This document shows, in pieces, positions 1 through 9,583 of a stretch of 64,000 nucleotides of DNA (its first letter is position 1; each line of letters opens with the position of its first letter). The stretch comes from Legionella lytica. Lineage in GTDB: Bacteria; Pseudomonadota; Gammaproteobacteria; Legionellales; Legionellaceae. The notes under the pieces were generated by a model. That model was not told the origin of the DNA, ran no database searches, and worked only from the letters and a program-made list of their open reading frames with translations. Position numbers and translations under genes: made by a program. The stretch spans positions 1,640,501 through 1,704,500 of the forward strand of contig NZ_CP071527.1 in assembly GCF_023921225.1 (NCBI RefSeq), read 5' to 3'.

Positions 1-51
1 CAGGGTATCTATAACTGTGCCAGCCATTTCTATATGATCTTCTTTTGCCAT
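1..51 (-). CDS. infA: Translation initiation factor IF-1 (5' end only)
   Basis: Only the first 17 codons lie in the window; the gene runs off the left edge. Read on the minus strand from the ATG at 51, the peptide begins MAKEDHIEMAGTVIDTL, which matches the highly conserved start of IF-1. IF-1 is a small OB-fold protein that binds the ribosomal A site during initiation. A purine-rich GAGAG lies just upstream of the start. Close linkage to aat is common in gammaproteobacteria and supports the call. Confidence 0.9.
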   Translation of the reverse strand, partial: MAKEDHIEMAGTVIDTL

Positions 52-382
52 AGGTCTCTCAAATGATTACCAAATCGGTTAATTAATGTTTTCAATATGA
101 AAACATGACTCTCCCGCAAGTATACTGCTAAAATGAAGATAATGGCAATTATGCGATGCTGAAATTTATACTATAGGTATAAATTGTAAATTAATTGTAC
201 TGATGTGCGTTATCCTGCGATCTAAAACCTCACGAAGTATGATGTTTTAATTTATCCAAGTTGTATTTTTTTAACCTAATGTTTGGGCTACTATTATTTC
301 CTTTATTAAAGGGGTCTGTTATTTTATGACTCTTCCATGGAATGGAAATAGCCTATACTTTTATAAACAACTGGAGCATCAA
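52..382. other. Intergenic region, infA to small secreted protein
   Basis: AT-rich, non-coding stretch between two divergent genes. It must carry the infA promoter (minus) and the promoter of the next gene (plus), but I see no strong consensus boxes, hairpins or repeats in it. Confidence 0.4.
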
Positions 383-745
383 GTGAACCGTATTTTGCTA
401 TTTATTCTAATCAGTATTGTTGGTGTTGCTAATGCCGGGCAATTTGGGCCTAAAGTAAAACCTACTTGTCCTGTGCCTGGAAAATCCATGAACGTTGATA
501 ATTTTCGAATAATTCCTACTGGTGCCACTTCGGTAATTGAAGATGAAAAAGGTCGGGAATGGAATGTATACATTTACGGTAAAAACATCACGATAAACAA
601 AGAGATTATTAAAGAGGTAATTTCTAACCCTATAAATGAAATGCCCAGACAGGCAAAAGAAGTATTCGGTGCTTGGTTGTGTGTTTATGATGGTAAAGCT
701 AATGATGTAACATTTGAAGGTAGTTCAAGTTACATAACGCCATAA
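383..745 (+). CDS. Small predicted secreted protein of unknown function
   Basis: No family recognised. I chose the GTG at 383 because it has a GGAG ribosome-binding site six bases upstream and begins a clean signal peptide: VNR, then a hydrophobic stretch ending in GVANA before GQFG. An ATG at 326 in the same frame would add 19 polar residues and hide the signal. The mature part is about 100 residues with two cysteines (PTCP and WLCV), which could form a disulfide in the periplasm. It stands alone between infA and aat, both on the other strand. Confidence 0.6.
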   Translation: MNRILLFILISIVGVANAGQFGPKVKPTCPVPGKSMNVDNFRIIPTGATSVIEDEKGREWNVYIYGKNITINKEIIKEVISNPINEMPRQAKEVFGAWLCVYDGKANDVTFEGSSSYITP

Positions 746-759
746 GTATGTAGTCAACG

Positions 760-849
760 GTATCTTATACACCTCGCTTAGGACATAGGCTGCTCTACAC
801 TTTGATGTTTCGTGATTTTTTGCCAATCCCAGAGACACTGCCATTAAGT
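760..849. repeat. Dispersed intergenic repeat, copy 1
   Basis: About 90 bases starting GTATCTTATACACC and running through TCTACACTTTGATG and GAGACAC to CATTAAGT. A second diverged copy lies at 51545-51634 in the same orientation. It is non-coding and sits between two gene ends. A 69-codon open frame on the minus strand here is best read as chance. Confidence 0.75.
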
Positions 850-863
850 TAAAAAAATTTATA

Positions 864-881
864 CAGTTGCTTGCAACCAGG
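864..881 (-). repeat. GGTTGC-type gene-end hairpin downstream of aat
   Basis: Inverted repeat AGTTG-cttg-CAACC, a member of the short GGTTGC/GCAACC hairpin family seen several times in this window just after minus-strand stop codons. Here it lies about 35 bases past the end of aat and may act as its transcript end. Confidence 0.5.
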
Positions 882-915
882 TTTTCCTTAGCGTAATAAC
901 TTTCGCAATCGAGCA

Positions 916-1593
916 TTAAAAAGGAGCTTGCCATATTCCCTGCATGCTCGGATATTCCAATGTATCATTTAATAGGCGCATAAAATCAGTACGACTAATA
1001 ACTTCCGCCCCCAAGCTAAGTAAATGAGGGGAGGGAAGCTGGCAATCAATAAAATCAAACCTCCATTGATTCATTGTTTGGCATAAATAATAAAAAGCAA
1101 TTTTTGAAGCATCTGTGACCTTATGAAACATAGATTCACCAAAAAAAGCACGACCCAGACTAATTCCATATAATCCGCCAACTAATTCATCGTCAAGCCA
1201 TACTTCAAACGAATGAGCATAACCCATTGCATGTATTTGGGTGTAGGCCTCGATCATGTCGTTAACAATCCAGGTATTATCCATTCGCTCTGAACTGGTG
1301 GCACAGGAACGTATCACCTCTGGAAATGCAGTATCCACAGTGATTCTAAATGGTTTTTTTAGTGATTTTTGTAAACTATGAGACACTTTAAATGCCGAAG
1401 GGCGTACAATAAGTCTTGGATTCGGTGACCACCAAAGAACGGGAGAGCCAGGCCCATACCAAGGAAAAACACCTTGCGAATAGGCTTGTAATATACGTTT
1501 GGGGTTTAAGTCACCACCGATAAGTAATAGCCCTTGTTTATCACTGGTTTCAGGATCTGGAAATACAAAATCCTCGTTAAGGTCTATTAACAT
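916..1593 (-). CDS. aat: Leucyl/phenylalanyl-tRNA--protein transferase
   Basis: Aat adds Leu or Phe from charged tRNA to proteins with N-terminal Lys or Arg, marking them for ClpS/ClpAP degradation (N-degron pathway). The 225-residue length is close to the usual 230. Family signatures are visible: GGDL at residues 27-30, the block FPWYGPGSPVLWWSPNPR at 43-60, then ESMFHK and the C-terminal DCQLPSPHLLSLGA block. Translation starts at an ATG. It is a single-gene unit facing infA's side of the cluster, and nothing in the sequence suggests damage. Confidence 0.97.
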   Translation of the reverse strand: MLIDLNEDFVFPDPETSDKQGLLLIGGDLNPKRILQAYSQGVFPWYGPGSPVLWWSPNPRLIVRPSAFKVSHSLQKSLKKPFRITVDTAFPEVIRSCATSSERMDNTWIVNDMIEAYTQIHAMGYAHSFEVWLDDELVGGLYGISLGRAFFGESMFHKVTDASKIAFYYLCQTMNQWRFDFIDCQLPSPHLLSLGAEVISRTDFMRLLNDTLEYPSMQGIWQAPF

Positions 1594-1688
1594 TTGTACA
1601 GTTTCTCCATGAAGCTCACAAAAATCGAGATTTGGAAGTATATTGAATATATTCTACAATTACTATAAATAAGCACGGGGGAAATCAA

Positions 1689-2348
1689 TTGCACTTGGAT
1701 TATCTTTACAGTTTAGGAAACATTTTAATTCTTCTTAGCCTGAGCTGCAGAAAAGTTCTTTTGATCCGTATTATCTTTGCTTTATCAGACGGATCGTTTC
1801 TATTGTATGGAATATTAGCTCACATTCCACCAATGGCTTATTGGGCAATTGCTTCGTTACTTATTAATTTCGTGCAAATTGGTTTTTTGATACGCGATAT
1901 GATGCCTAAATATTTAAGTGATGAATTACAATCGATTAAAAAAATATTTTTCGACAGCATGCAAACCAGTGACTTCTTACGCTTGATTAAATTAAGCCAT
2001 CGAGGCACGGCCTGTAATGAAATTGTGCTAGAAAAGAATAAACCAGTGAAGGCCTTAATGCTCATAACCAATGGTCAAGTTTACATTGATCTTCCTGATT
2101 CAATTCTAGAGCTGGGGCATTATCATTTTATTGGGGAAATGAGTTATTTTAGTGATGGCAACGCAAGCACTACAATTCATGCACGTGAACCGGTCGAATA
2201 TATTTATTGGAATTACAGCGACTTGCGACGGTTACAAATTAAAACGCCCCCATTATTCATGAAAATGATCGAAGCTATGGGGAAAGACATTATGTTGAAA
2301 ATGTTGAACCGCAATAAAGAAACGCCCAGAGCAACGCCAGCCAATTAA
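1689..2348 (+). CDS. Membrane protein with cyclic-nucleotide-binding-like (Popeye-like) domain
   Basis: The start is a TTG at 1689 with GGGGGA six bases upstream. The first about 75 residues hold hydrophobic segments that look like three membrane spans. Residues about 85-205 resemble a cyclic-nucleotide-binding fold, with GEMSYFSDGNASTTIHA in the place of the phosphate-binding cassette. The arginine that normally contacts the cyclic phosphate is not obvious in that cassette. Spans followed by such a domain match Popeye-type proteins, so a membrane-bound cAMP or cGMP sensor is plausible but unproven. The frame stays open for 52 codons after the stop, so the C-terminus may be truncated. Confidence 0.6.
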   Translation: MHLDYLYSLGNILILLSLSCRKVLLIRIIFALSDGSFLLYGILAHIPPMAYWAIASLLINFVQIGFLIRDMMPKYLSDELQSIKKIFFDSMQTSDFLRLIKLSHRGTACNEIVLEKNKPVKALMLITNGQVYIDLPDSILELGHYHFIGEMSYFSDGNASTTIHAREPVEYIYWNYSDLRRLQIKTPPLFMKMIEAMGKDIMLKMLNRNKETPRATPAN

Positions 2349-2507
2349 CAAATAAAATCAAGTGCCTTTTTTAAAGAGGCTCAGAGTTCAGTACCTCATT
2401 CCCCTGAAGGGCTTTCTCACGATGAGTCATTATTTGAAATCGAGCCGGAAGCTAAAGGAATGATATATGAGCATATGAGCAATAAACGCTCTAGAACTCG
2501 AAATTAG
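2349..2507 (+). pseudogene. In-frame open extension after the stop of the Popeye-like gene
   Basis: Directly after the TAA at 2346-2348 the same frame continues for 52 sense codons to a TAG at 2505. It encodes a hydrophilic tail that begins QIKSSAFFKEAQSS and ends MSNKRSRTRN. No good separate start or ribosome-binding site is evident. It may be the lost C-terminus of the upstream protein after a nonsense mutation. A chance open frame is the alternative, and in DNA this AT-rich 52 codons without a stop is uncommon but not rare. Confidence 0.4.
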
Positions 2508-2557
2508 AGGCGGTTAACACCAATGGTGTAGCTTTATTTTGAAATCATTAATACTTT

Positions 2558-2621
2558 GCGAATTCCCTTCGTTTGATCGCGGGAATTCGCTTGTGATTTT
2601 TCTCCCTCTAGAAGGGGAGAA
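2558..2621 (-). terminator. Paired hairpins downstream of trxB
   Basis: Two inverted repeats lie just past the trxB stop. The first has a perfect 10-bp stem (GCGAATTCCC at 2558-2567 with GGGAATTCGC at 2581-2590). The second pairs TTCTCCC (2600-2606) with GGGAGAA (2615-2621). In the minus direction the second stem is followed by AAAATC and the first by no T tract. In the plus direction the second is followed by a T run near 2626. They could end trxB and the upstream plus-strand transcript. Confidence 0.5.
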
Positions 2622-2633
2622 GGACTTTTTTAC

Positions 2634-3617
<984 letters not shown>

Positions 3618-3663
3618 TTAAGATGGCGAACATTATGACATAAACAAACCTTTGAATATACCT

Positions 3664-6102
3664 ATGGCAAAACAACAATCGGGAAGAAAGGCTGGCTCCC
3701 TAAAAAAAACCATGCCAAGTTTTATCATTAAACGTCTTAGCGAGGGCAGTTTTATATTGTCTTTAACTGGGGCCTTATTTGTTCTTTTATCGTTAATGAC
3801 CTATCAATTCACTGATCCAGGCTGGTCGCATGTATCACGTGCTGGAAAAGCAGTTGCTAATTCTGGTGGACAAGTAGGTGCGTATATTGCCGATGCGCTT
3901 TATTTTATTTTTGGTTATTTCGCTTATTTATTACCTGTTGTTTTTGTTTATGTTGCTTGGGCAATCCTGCAAGATCTACGTGCATTAAAAGTACTTGATC
4001 TTCGTGTTTTATCGTTGCGCCTAGGTGGATTCTTGATGATGGTCATTGGTGGCAGCGGTATATTAAGTTTTCAAGCGCATTGGAATCGTTTGGATGCCAT
4101 GCATGGTCCAGGAGGGCTTATTGGCCAAGCCGTGGGTAAAGCATGGTTTCACATGCTGAATTTACATGGTGCAGTACTTGTTTTATTAGCCATGCTTTTG
4201 GTAGGAACTACCTGGCTTACTGGAATATCATGGTTGCAGGCCGTGGAGCTAATTGGTTTTTACACTTTATCTCTGATCAATAGGGCTTATGTTGCGGCGA
4301 GAAATGCGATTAGTGCAAGCCGTTCATGGATTGCCGGGTATCAAGCGCGCCGACCAGCTACAGAAGATAGGCCAGCACAAGAAAAAGCAGTGCCTAAGTT
4401 ATTTAATTCCAAACCTGAGCCAGAACAGGAAAAAACACCTCCTGTATTAATGGCTAATGTAGAGAAACCCATTGCTCCAAAACCTGAGCCGGTTAGAGCC
4501 GAGCCAGTTCGAGCGGAGGTAGTAAAATCTGCTCCAGTGGTTGTTGCTGCTGCTGCTCCTCCTCCACGTGAATTAAAAGAAATTCGTGCCCCTAAACTTC
4601 ATAATCCAGGCACTTTACCAGGCTTAGACTTGCTAGATAGAGGAGAGCCCGGAAAACCAATGGGAGGTTATACCCATCAGGAATTAGAACACGTTTCTCG
4701 AGAGGTTGAGCAACATCTATTGGATTTTGGTGTGCAAGCAGATGTTGTTGCTGTACATCCAGGCCCTGTTGTTACTCGTTTTGAATTGCAATTGGCTGCT
4801 GGCGTTAAAGTTAGTAAGTTAACGGCCTTATCTAAAGACTTGGCGCGTTCTTTATCAGTAATTTCAGTACGCGTAGTTGAAGTTATTCCAGGTAAAACAG
4901 TTGTTGGTTTGGAGTTACCGAATCAGTCGCGAGAAATGGTTCGCTTGTCGGATGTCTTGTCTGCTGAGGTGTACCACCAGGCACACTCACCAATTACCTT
5001 AGCCTTAGGAGTTGATATTGCAGGACATCCTGTGGTTGTTGATTTGGCTAAAATGCCACACTTATTGGTTGCTGGAACAACTGGTTCGGGTAAGTCAGTA
5101 GGGATTAACGCGATGATTTTGAGTATCCTATTCAAGGCTACTCCAGAACAAGTTCGTTTAATCATGGTGGATCCAAAAATGTTGGAATTGTCTGTTTATG
5201 ATGGTATTCCTCATTTATTAGCTCCAGTAGTAACCGACATGAAAGAGGCTGCAAGCGCCTTACGTTGGTGTGTTGAAGAAATGGAGCGGCGTTACCGACT
5301 AATGGCTTCACTTGGGGTCAGAAACCTTGCTGGTTTTAATACGAAAGTTTCTGAAGCGATTGCTAGTGGTGAACCATTAACGAATCCATTATGGAAGCCA
5401 GTAGATTCAATGGATGAAACTGCGCCCTTGTTAGAAACTTTACCTCATATCGTTATTGTTATTGATGAGCTTGCTGACATGATGATGGTTGTGGGTAAAA
5501 AGGTTGAGCAATTAATTGCTCGTATTGCCCAAAAAGCACGTGCTGCGGGAATCCACATGATTTTAGCAACACAGCGTCCGTCGGTGGATGTTTTGACTGG
5601 ATTGATTAAATCAAACATTCCAACACGAATGTCATTCCAGGTTTCTTCAAAAATAGATTCTCGTACTATACTGGATCAGCAGGGCGCTGAACAATTATTA
5701 GGACATGGAGATATGTTGTATTTAGCTCCAGGAAGCGGTGCTCCATTACGTGTTCATGGTGCGTTTGTTGATGATAAAGAAGTTCATCGTATTGCTGATG
5801 ATTGGCGTGCTCGTGGTGAACCTGATTACATTGAAGACATCACTCGAATTGGTGTTGATGGTGATGAAGGTAGCGGTTTGGATGGAGAGAGCCAAGCTGA
5901 AGATGATGATCCACTTTATGACCAAGCCGTAGAGTTTGTCATTCAAACACGTAAAGCCAGTATTTCTGCAGTACAACGACGATTGAAAATTGGTTACAAC
6001 CGTGCTGCACGTATGGTTGAAGAAATGGAACGTACAGGAATTGTTGGCCCCTTAGACGGTGGCTATCGTGATGTCTTAGTGAACTCAGTAACAGAGGATT
6101 GA
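3664..6102 (+). CDS. ftsK: DNA translocase FtsK
   Basis: Septal DNA pump that clears and aligns the chromosome terminus for XerCD recombination at division. About four membrane spans occupy the first 200 residues. They are followed by a fairly short Pro/Glu/Ala-rich linker with [10 protein letters not shown] repeats and the motor: Walker A GTTGSGKS near residue 471 and Walker [13 protein letters not shown] near 600. The last about 65 residues form the winged-helix gamma domain that reads KOPS sites. I preferred ATG 3664 over a TTG at 3652; neither has a strong ribosome-binding site. The stop sits just before lolA, implying one transcript. Confidence 0.97.
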   Translation: MAKQQSGRKAGSLKKTMPSFIIKRLSEGSFILSLTGALFVLLSLMTYQFTDPGWSHVSRAGKAVANSGGQVGAYIADALYFIFGYFAYLLPVVFVYVAWAILQDLRALKVLDLRVLSLRLGGFLMMVIGGSGILSFQAHWNRLDAMHGPGGLIGQAVGKAWFHMLNLHGAVLVLLAMLLVGTTWLTGISWLQAVELIGFYTLSLINRAYVAARNAISASRSWIAGYQARRPATEDRPAQEKAVPKLFNSKPEPEQEKTPPVLMANVEKPIAPKPEPVRAEPVRAEVVKSAPVVVAAAAPPPRELKEIRAPKLHNPGTLPGLDLLDRGEPGKPMGGYTHQELEHVSREVEQHLLDFGVQADVVAVHPGPVVTRFELQLAAGVKVSKLTALSKDLARSLSVISVRVVEVIPGKTVVGLELPNQSREMVRLSDVLSAEVYHQAHSPITLALGVDIAGHPVVVDLAKMPHLLVAGTTGSGKSVGINAMILSILFKATPEQVRLIMVDPKMLELSVYDGIPHLLAPVVTDMKEAASALRWCVEEMERRYRLMASLGVRNLAGFNTKVSEAIASGEPLTNPLWKPVDSMDETAPLLETLPHIVIVIDELADMMMVVGKKVEQLIARIAQKARAAGIHMILATQRPSVDVLTGLIKSNIPTRMSFQVSSKIDSRTILDQQGAEQLLGHGDMLYLAPGSGAPLRVHGAFVDDKEVHRIADDWRARGEPDYIEDITRIGVDGDEGSGLDGESQAEDDDPLYDQAVEFVIQTRKASISAVQRRLKIGYNRAARMVEEMERTGIVGPLDGGYRDVLVNSVTED

Positions 6103-6104
6103 TC

Positions 6105-6713
6105 ATGAAAAAAATACTGCTTGCAGTTCTTATGAGTTTTTCTGCCGGTGCATTTTGTGAAGCGGCTGATCAGGTATTACAAACTAAATTAAATGCGATT
6201 CGTTCAATGACCGCGAGTTTTAAGCAGGTTGTTAAGGCGAAAGAGCGTGTGGTTTCTCGTTCTTCTGGGACTATGGCCTTGCAAAGACCAGGACGTTTCC
6301 GCTGGCAAACAAAAGAGCCTATGGAACAATTGATGATCGCTGATGGTCAACGTATCTGGATTTATGATACGGATCTTGAGCAGGTTACGGTGAAAAAACA
6401 AGAAAAAGGCTTAGGTGGGACGGCTGCTTTATTTTTAAGCGGCTATGATGATACGGTAACTCGAGATTTTACCGTAGTTCAGAGTGGTTCTGGGGATAAT
6501 TCTGTTTTTGATCTGAAATCCAAATCATCCAAAGCAAATTTCCAACGTATGAAGCTAGTATTTCATAAAAATATGTTAGCTGAACTAGTATTGTATGATC
6601 AGCTAGGACAAGTGACTACAGTAAAGTTGACCCAACCGAAGTTAAATCCTCAATTGGCTGCTTCATTGTTTCAATTTAAGGCGCCAAAAGGGGTTGATGT
6701 GGTACAACAATGA
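6105..6713 (+). CDS. lolA: Outer-membrane lipoprotein carrier protein LolA
   Basis: Periplasmic chaperone that ferries lipoproteins from LolCDE to LolB. The ATG at 6105 follows a GAGG site and starts a signal peptide (MKKILLAVLMSFSAGAFCEA). An upstream TTG at 6099 is possible but would overlap the ftsK stop. The mature protein has the LolA pattern of short beta strands, including RPGRFRWQ and DGQRIWIYD early on. Length is about 202 residues, as in E. coli. It lies two bases after ftsK and overlaps rarA by 4 bp. Confidence 0.95.
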   Translation: MKKILLAVLMSFSAGAFCEAADQVLQTKLNAIRSMTASFKQVVKAKERVVSRSSGTMALQRPGRFRWQTKEPMEQLMIADGQRIWIYDTDLEQVTVKKQEKGLGGTAALFLSGYDDTVTRDFTVVQSGSGDNSVFDLKSKSSKANFQRMKLVFHKNMLAELVLYDQLGQVTTVKLTQPKLNPQLAASLFQFKAPKGVDVVQQ

Positions 6714-8011
6714 CAGAGTCAAGGAAACAACCCTCCCTACCATTGGCTGAATTATTGCGGCCGAAACATATTGATGACGTAATCGGTCAGCAGCATTTGT
6801 TGGGAGAGGGAAAACCCTTACGACTTAGCTTCATGGGTGGCAAGCTCCACTCAATGATTTTATGGGGGCCTCCTGGGGTTGGTAAAACAACCTTAGCCCG
6901 AATCACAGCGGAGGCATTTGATTGTGAGTGGATCGCACTTTCAGCTGTTTTCTCCGGAGTTAAAGACATTAGGGCCGCAATGGAACAAGCCCAAGAGAAT
7001 TTAACTCAAGGCAAACATACCATCCTGTTTATTGATGAAATCCATCGTTTTAATAAATCCCAACAAGATGCATTACTTCCTTATACTGAATCGGGTTTAG
7101 TAACGTTTATAGGGGCAACAACAGAAAATCCTTCCTTTGAAGTCAACTCTGCTTTGTTGTCACGGGCACAAGTTTATGTATTGAAGTCATTAACTAATGA
7201 AGAATTAAAACAATTATTTGAAAAAGCACACCAGGCAGTTCTTGCTGAAATTCCATTCGATGAAGCAGCAATAGCAATTATTATTGACTATGTTGATGGG
7301 GACGCCAGAAGATTACTGAATTGTATGGAACAGTTACAGACTGCATGTCGCGCAGCGAAAGTAACTGAGGTGACTAAAGATTTTGTGATTAACTCCTTAG
7401 CTCAGCATATGCGACGATTTGATAAAGGCGGCGAGAATTTCTACGATCAAATTTCTGCCTTACATAAATCAGTTCGTGGTTCCAATCCCGATGCAGCTCT
7501 TTACTGGCTTTGCCGCATGCTTGATGGGGGAGTTGATCCCTTATATCTGTCCCGACGCATTATTAGAATGGCATGGGAAGATATTGGCTTAGCCGATCCC
7601 CGGGCTATGCAAATTGTTAATGATGCCGCAGAAACCTACGAGCGATTAGGTTCTCCAGAAGGAGAATTAGCCTTAGGTCAAGCCGTAATTTACTTGGCAA
7701 TAGCTGCTAAAAGTAATGCGGGTTACAACGCGTTTAACGAAGCCATGGCTTTTGTAAAAAAAGACAAGTCGCGAGAGGTTCCTATCCACTTACGAAATGC
7801 CCCCACACGTCTAATGAAACAATTAGGATATGGCCATGAATATCGATATGCCCATAATGAGCCTCATGCCTATGCTGCAGGAGAGCGTTATTTACCTGAA
7901 GGCATGAGAGAGCCTAATTGGTATCAACCTGTACTGCGAGGTTTAGAACTCAAGATTGCAGAAAAAATGGCATTTTTAAGAAAACTTGATTCAGAATATA
8001 AATCTAAGTAG
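6710..8011 (+). CDS. rarA: Replication-associated recombination protein A (RarA/MgsA)
   Basis: AAA+ ATPase related to clamp loaders that acts at stalled replication forks. Walker A is GPPGVGKT (residues 53-60) and Walker B is LFIDEIHRFN. The C-terminal tetramerisation region carries the family block ending in YLPEGM. It is 433 residues, near the usual 440. The ATG overlaps the lolA stop (ATGA), so expression is probably coupled. This order (ftsK-lolA-rarA) matches E. coli. Confidence 0.96.
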   Translation: MTESRKQPSLPLAELLRPKHIDDVIGQQHLLGEGKPLRLSFMGGKLHSMILWGPPGVGKTTLARITAEAFDCEWIALSAVFSGVKDIRAAMEQAQENLTQGKHTILFIDEIHRFNKSQQDALLPYTESGLVTFIGATTENPSFEVNSALLSRAQVYVLKSLTNEELKQLFEKAHQAVLAEIPFDEAAIAIIIDYVDGDARRLLNCMEQLQTACRAAKVTEVTKDFVINSLAQHMRRFDKGGENFYDQISALHKSVRGSNPDAALYWLCRMLDGGVDPLYLSRRIIRMAWEDIGLADPRAMQIVNDAAETYERLGSPEGELALGQAVIYLAIAAKSNAGYNAFNEAMAFVKKDKSREVPIHLRNAPTRLMKQLGYGHEYRYAHNEPHAYAAGERYLPEGMREPNWYQPVLRGLELKIAEKMAFLRKLDSEYKSK

Positions 8012-8065
8012 TTCCTTAGTTTTACTGCGCTTTAGCTGACACAGCTTTGTATGATGCCCATCGAA

Positions 8066-8094
8066 AAAAACCTTTATAAAGGAGAAGGGTTTTT
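8066..8094. terminator. Bidirectional terminator between rarA and the interrupted gene
   Basis: Stem AAAAACC (8066-8072) with GGTTTTT (8088-8094), enclosing the small palindrome CCTTTATAAAGG. Each strand ends the stem with a T run, so it can stop rarA transcripts and those arriving from the minus-strand gene, whose TAA lies inside the hairpin. Confidence 0.6.
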
Positions 8095-9481
8095 GGGCGC
8101 AAGGGATTCACCACCGTCTGATACCACGGGCTCTTTCCTAAACATGCTCAGTTTTTGCAGGGGGCTGTTTCCACGCCGTTCATTATTTTGCCCATTAAAC
8201 TCGATTGGGACGTTAGGCAACGAGGGGGTATTTTGATTTGCTAACTCCGGAGAGTTTAACTCTTTTGAGGAGCTCTCCTCAGACTCTAAAACTTCTTTTC
8301 CTTCCAATTCACTTAGCTGCTTTTGATACCTTTGCAGGAGTTTTTGAAGGGAGTTAATGTTATCAGATAGCTTTTGCTTAAGTTCTGTTTCATTCGATGG
8401 GTTTGATGTGTCTTTGGAGGCAGAAAAAAGCTCTGCTAATTCTCTTGATTCATGAGATTCAACTATAGGTCGCTTATTTTCCTCTTTATCCTTTAATGCA
8501 CTTTGTAATAAATCAATTTTCAATGTTAGTAATTTAACTTTTTCTTTTAACGAGTCATTTTTATATTCAATTTGCGACAATAAAAGGTGATTTTGATTTA
8601 AACTATCAATTAGAACTTCTCTTCTTTCTTCTAGCTCTTTGGTTAATTGCTCATGAGGATCATGAAAGAATACCTTGTTTAAAAGTAGACTTGCTGAAAT
8701 GAATAAGAGAGTTACACCAATTATTGCTAGACTAATTGGGGATAAGGATGCTGCCAATACAGAAGATGTCTGCAGAAAACTCAATTGCGTGAGTCCCCCA
8801 CCAAGCAAAGAGGATAACCACGTAAAAAGCCCAGTAAATGCGGTAGTTACAAAGGTTAAAACAGCAGCAAATTCTTTTAATCTTGTTTGTATGGGCGAGG
8901 TTGCATTTATCAGCTCTTTCAATTGAGGTAATTTTAACAATCGCAACATCTGATCAAACAGCTGCCCTAGAGCAATAAAAGGTATTGCTATATAACTAGC
9001 TAAATTTTTTAAAGCCTGAAGGAAGTAATGTTCTTTTTCTGTGTTTTTAATGTTATCAATAGGTTCTTTTTTAATATTAACAGAGGAGGTATTTGGAGGT
9101 TCTATATCTGAAGAAATACCTAAGCTTTCCGCAGATTGACGAAGAGATTCCAGCTCTCTTTCTAATACATCGTGTTGCGCATATTGGAGCTCAATTTCTT
9201 TTGCAAGGCTTTTAATTTGGCTTTCATGTGCATCTCTGGTCTCAATCGCTTCCATTAGTTTTTGGGACTTATTAAGATAACTGTATATGCTATGCCCAGC
9301 CAGTACTACTCCCCCTATCAGCATCGCTGATCCAACGGCTATCCAACCAGCTGGTGTCATAGCGAAGCCTAAAAAGGAGCTAACGGACAAGGCAAGGGTT
9401 ATTACTGCACCGTATTTAGTAAAATGGTCTAAAAAAGTATTAAAGCCAGTAAAGAAACCAGCAAGGTATTTTTGTTTACTG

Positions 9482-9486
9482 TAAAG
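9482..9486. repeat. Target-site duplication, left copy (TAAAG)
   Basis: TAAAG directly abuts the left inverted repeat, and the identical TAAAG abuts the right one at 15116-15120. A 5-bp duplication is the hallmark of Tn3-family transposition. Confidence 0.92.
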
Positions 9487-9524
9487 GGGGTCCTGTGGAA
9501 GAACTGACAAAAAGTGGGATTTCA
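9487..9524 (+). repeat. Tn3-family left terminal inverted repeat (38 bp)
   Basis: Starts GGGGTCCTGTGGAAGAACTG and ends GTGGGATTTCA. It is the exact reverse complement of 15078-15115, and identity stops at position 38. On the minus strand it supplies a TTG and 13 codons fused in frame to the interrupted gene. Confidence 0.95.
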
Positions 9525-9583
9525 AGATTTAGCCCAACAATCCGTGCAATTTTATTGCAAATAATTAAAAATGAACGCGTTAC

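Larger units (their letters stand above)
8074..9525 (-). pseudogene. Main body of a coiled-coil membrane protein gene split by a Tn3-family transposon
   Basis: The frame encodes 483 residues from a TTG at 9525, but the first 13 residues (MKSHFLSVLPQDP) come from the transposon's terminal repeat. The native 5' end is at 15116-15201. Rejoining through one TAAAG copy gives an unbroken protein of about 497 residues. It has two hydrophobic pairs (about 30-75 and 185-285), long coiled coils after each, and a Glu/Ser-rich C-terminal tail. That design resembles coiled-coil Dot/Icm effectors of Legionella, but I recognise no family and effector status is inference. The body could still be expressed from the TTG. 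Confidence 0.8.

Noticed and set aside
725..934. 69-codon minus-strand open frame
   Set aside because: Overlaps the dispersed repeat and the aat 3' end, has no ribosome-binding site, and the second repeat copy does not keep a similar frame.
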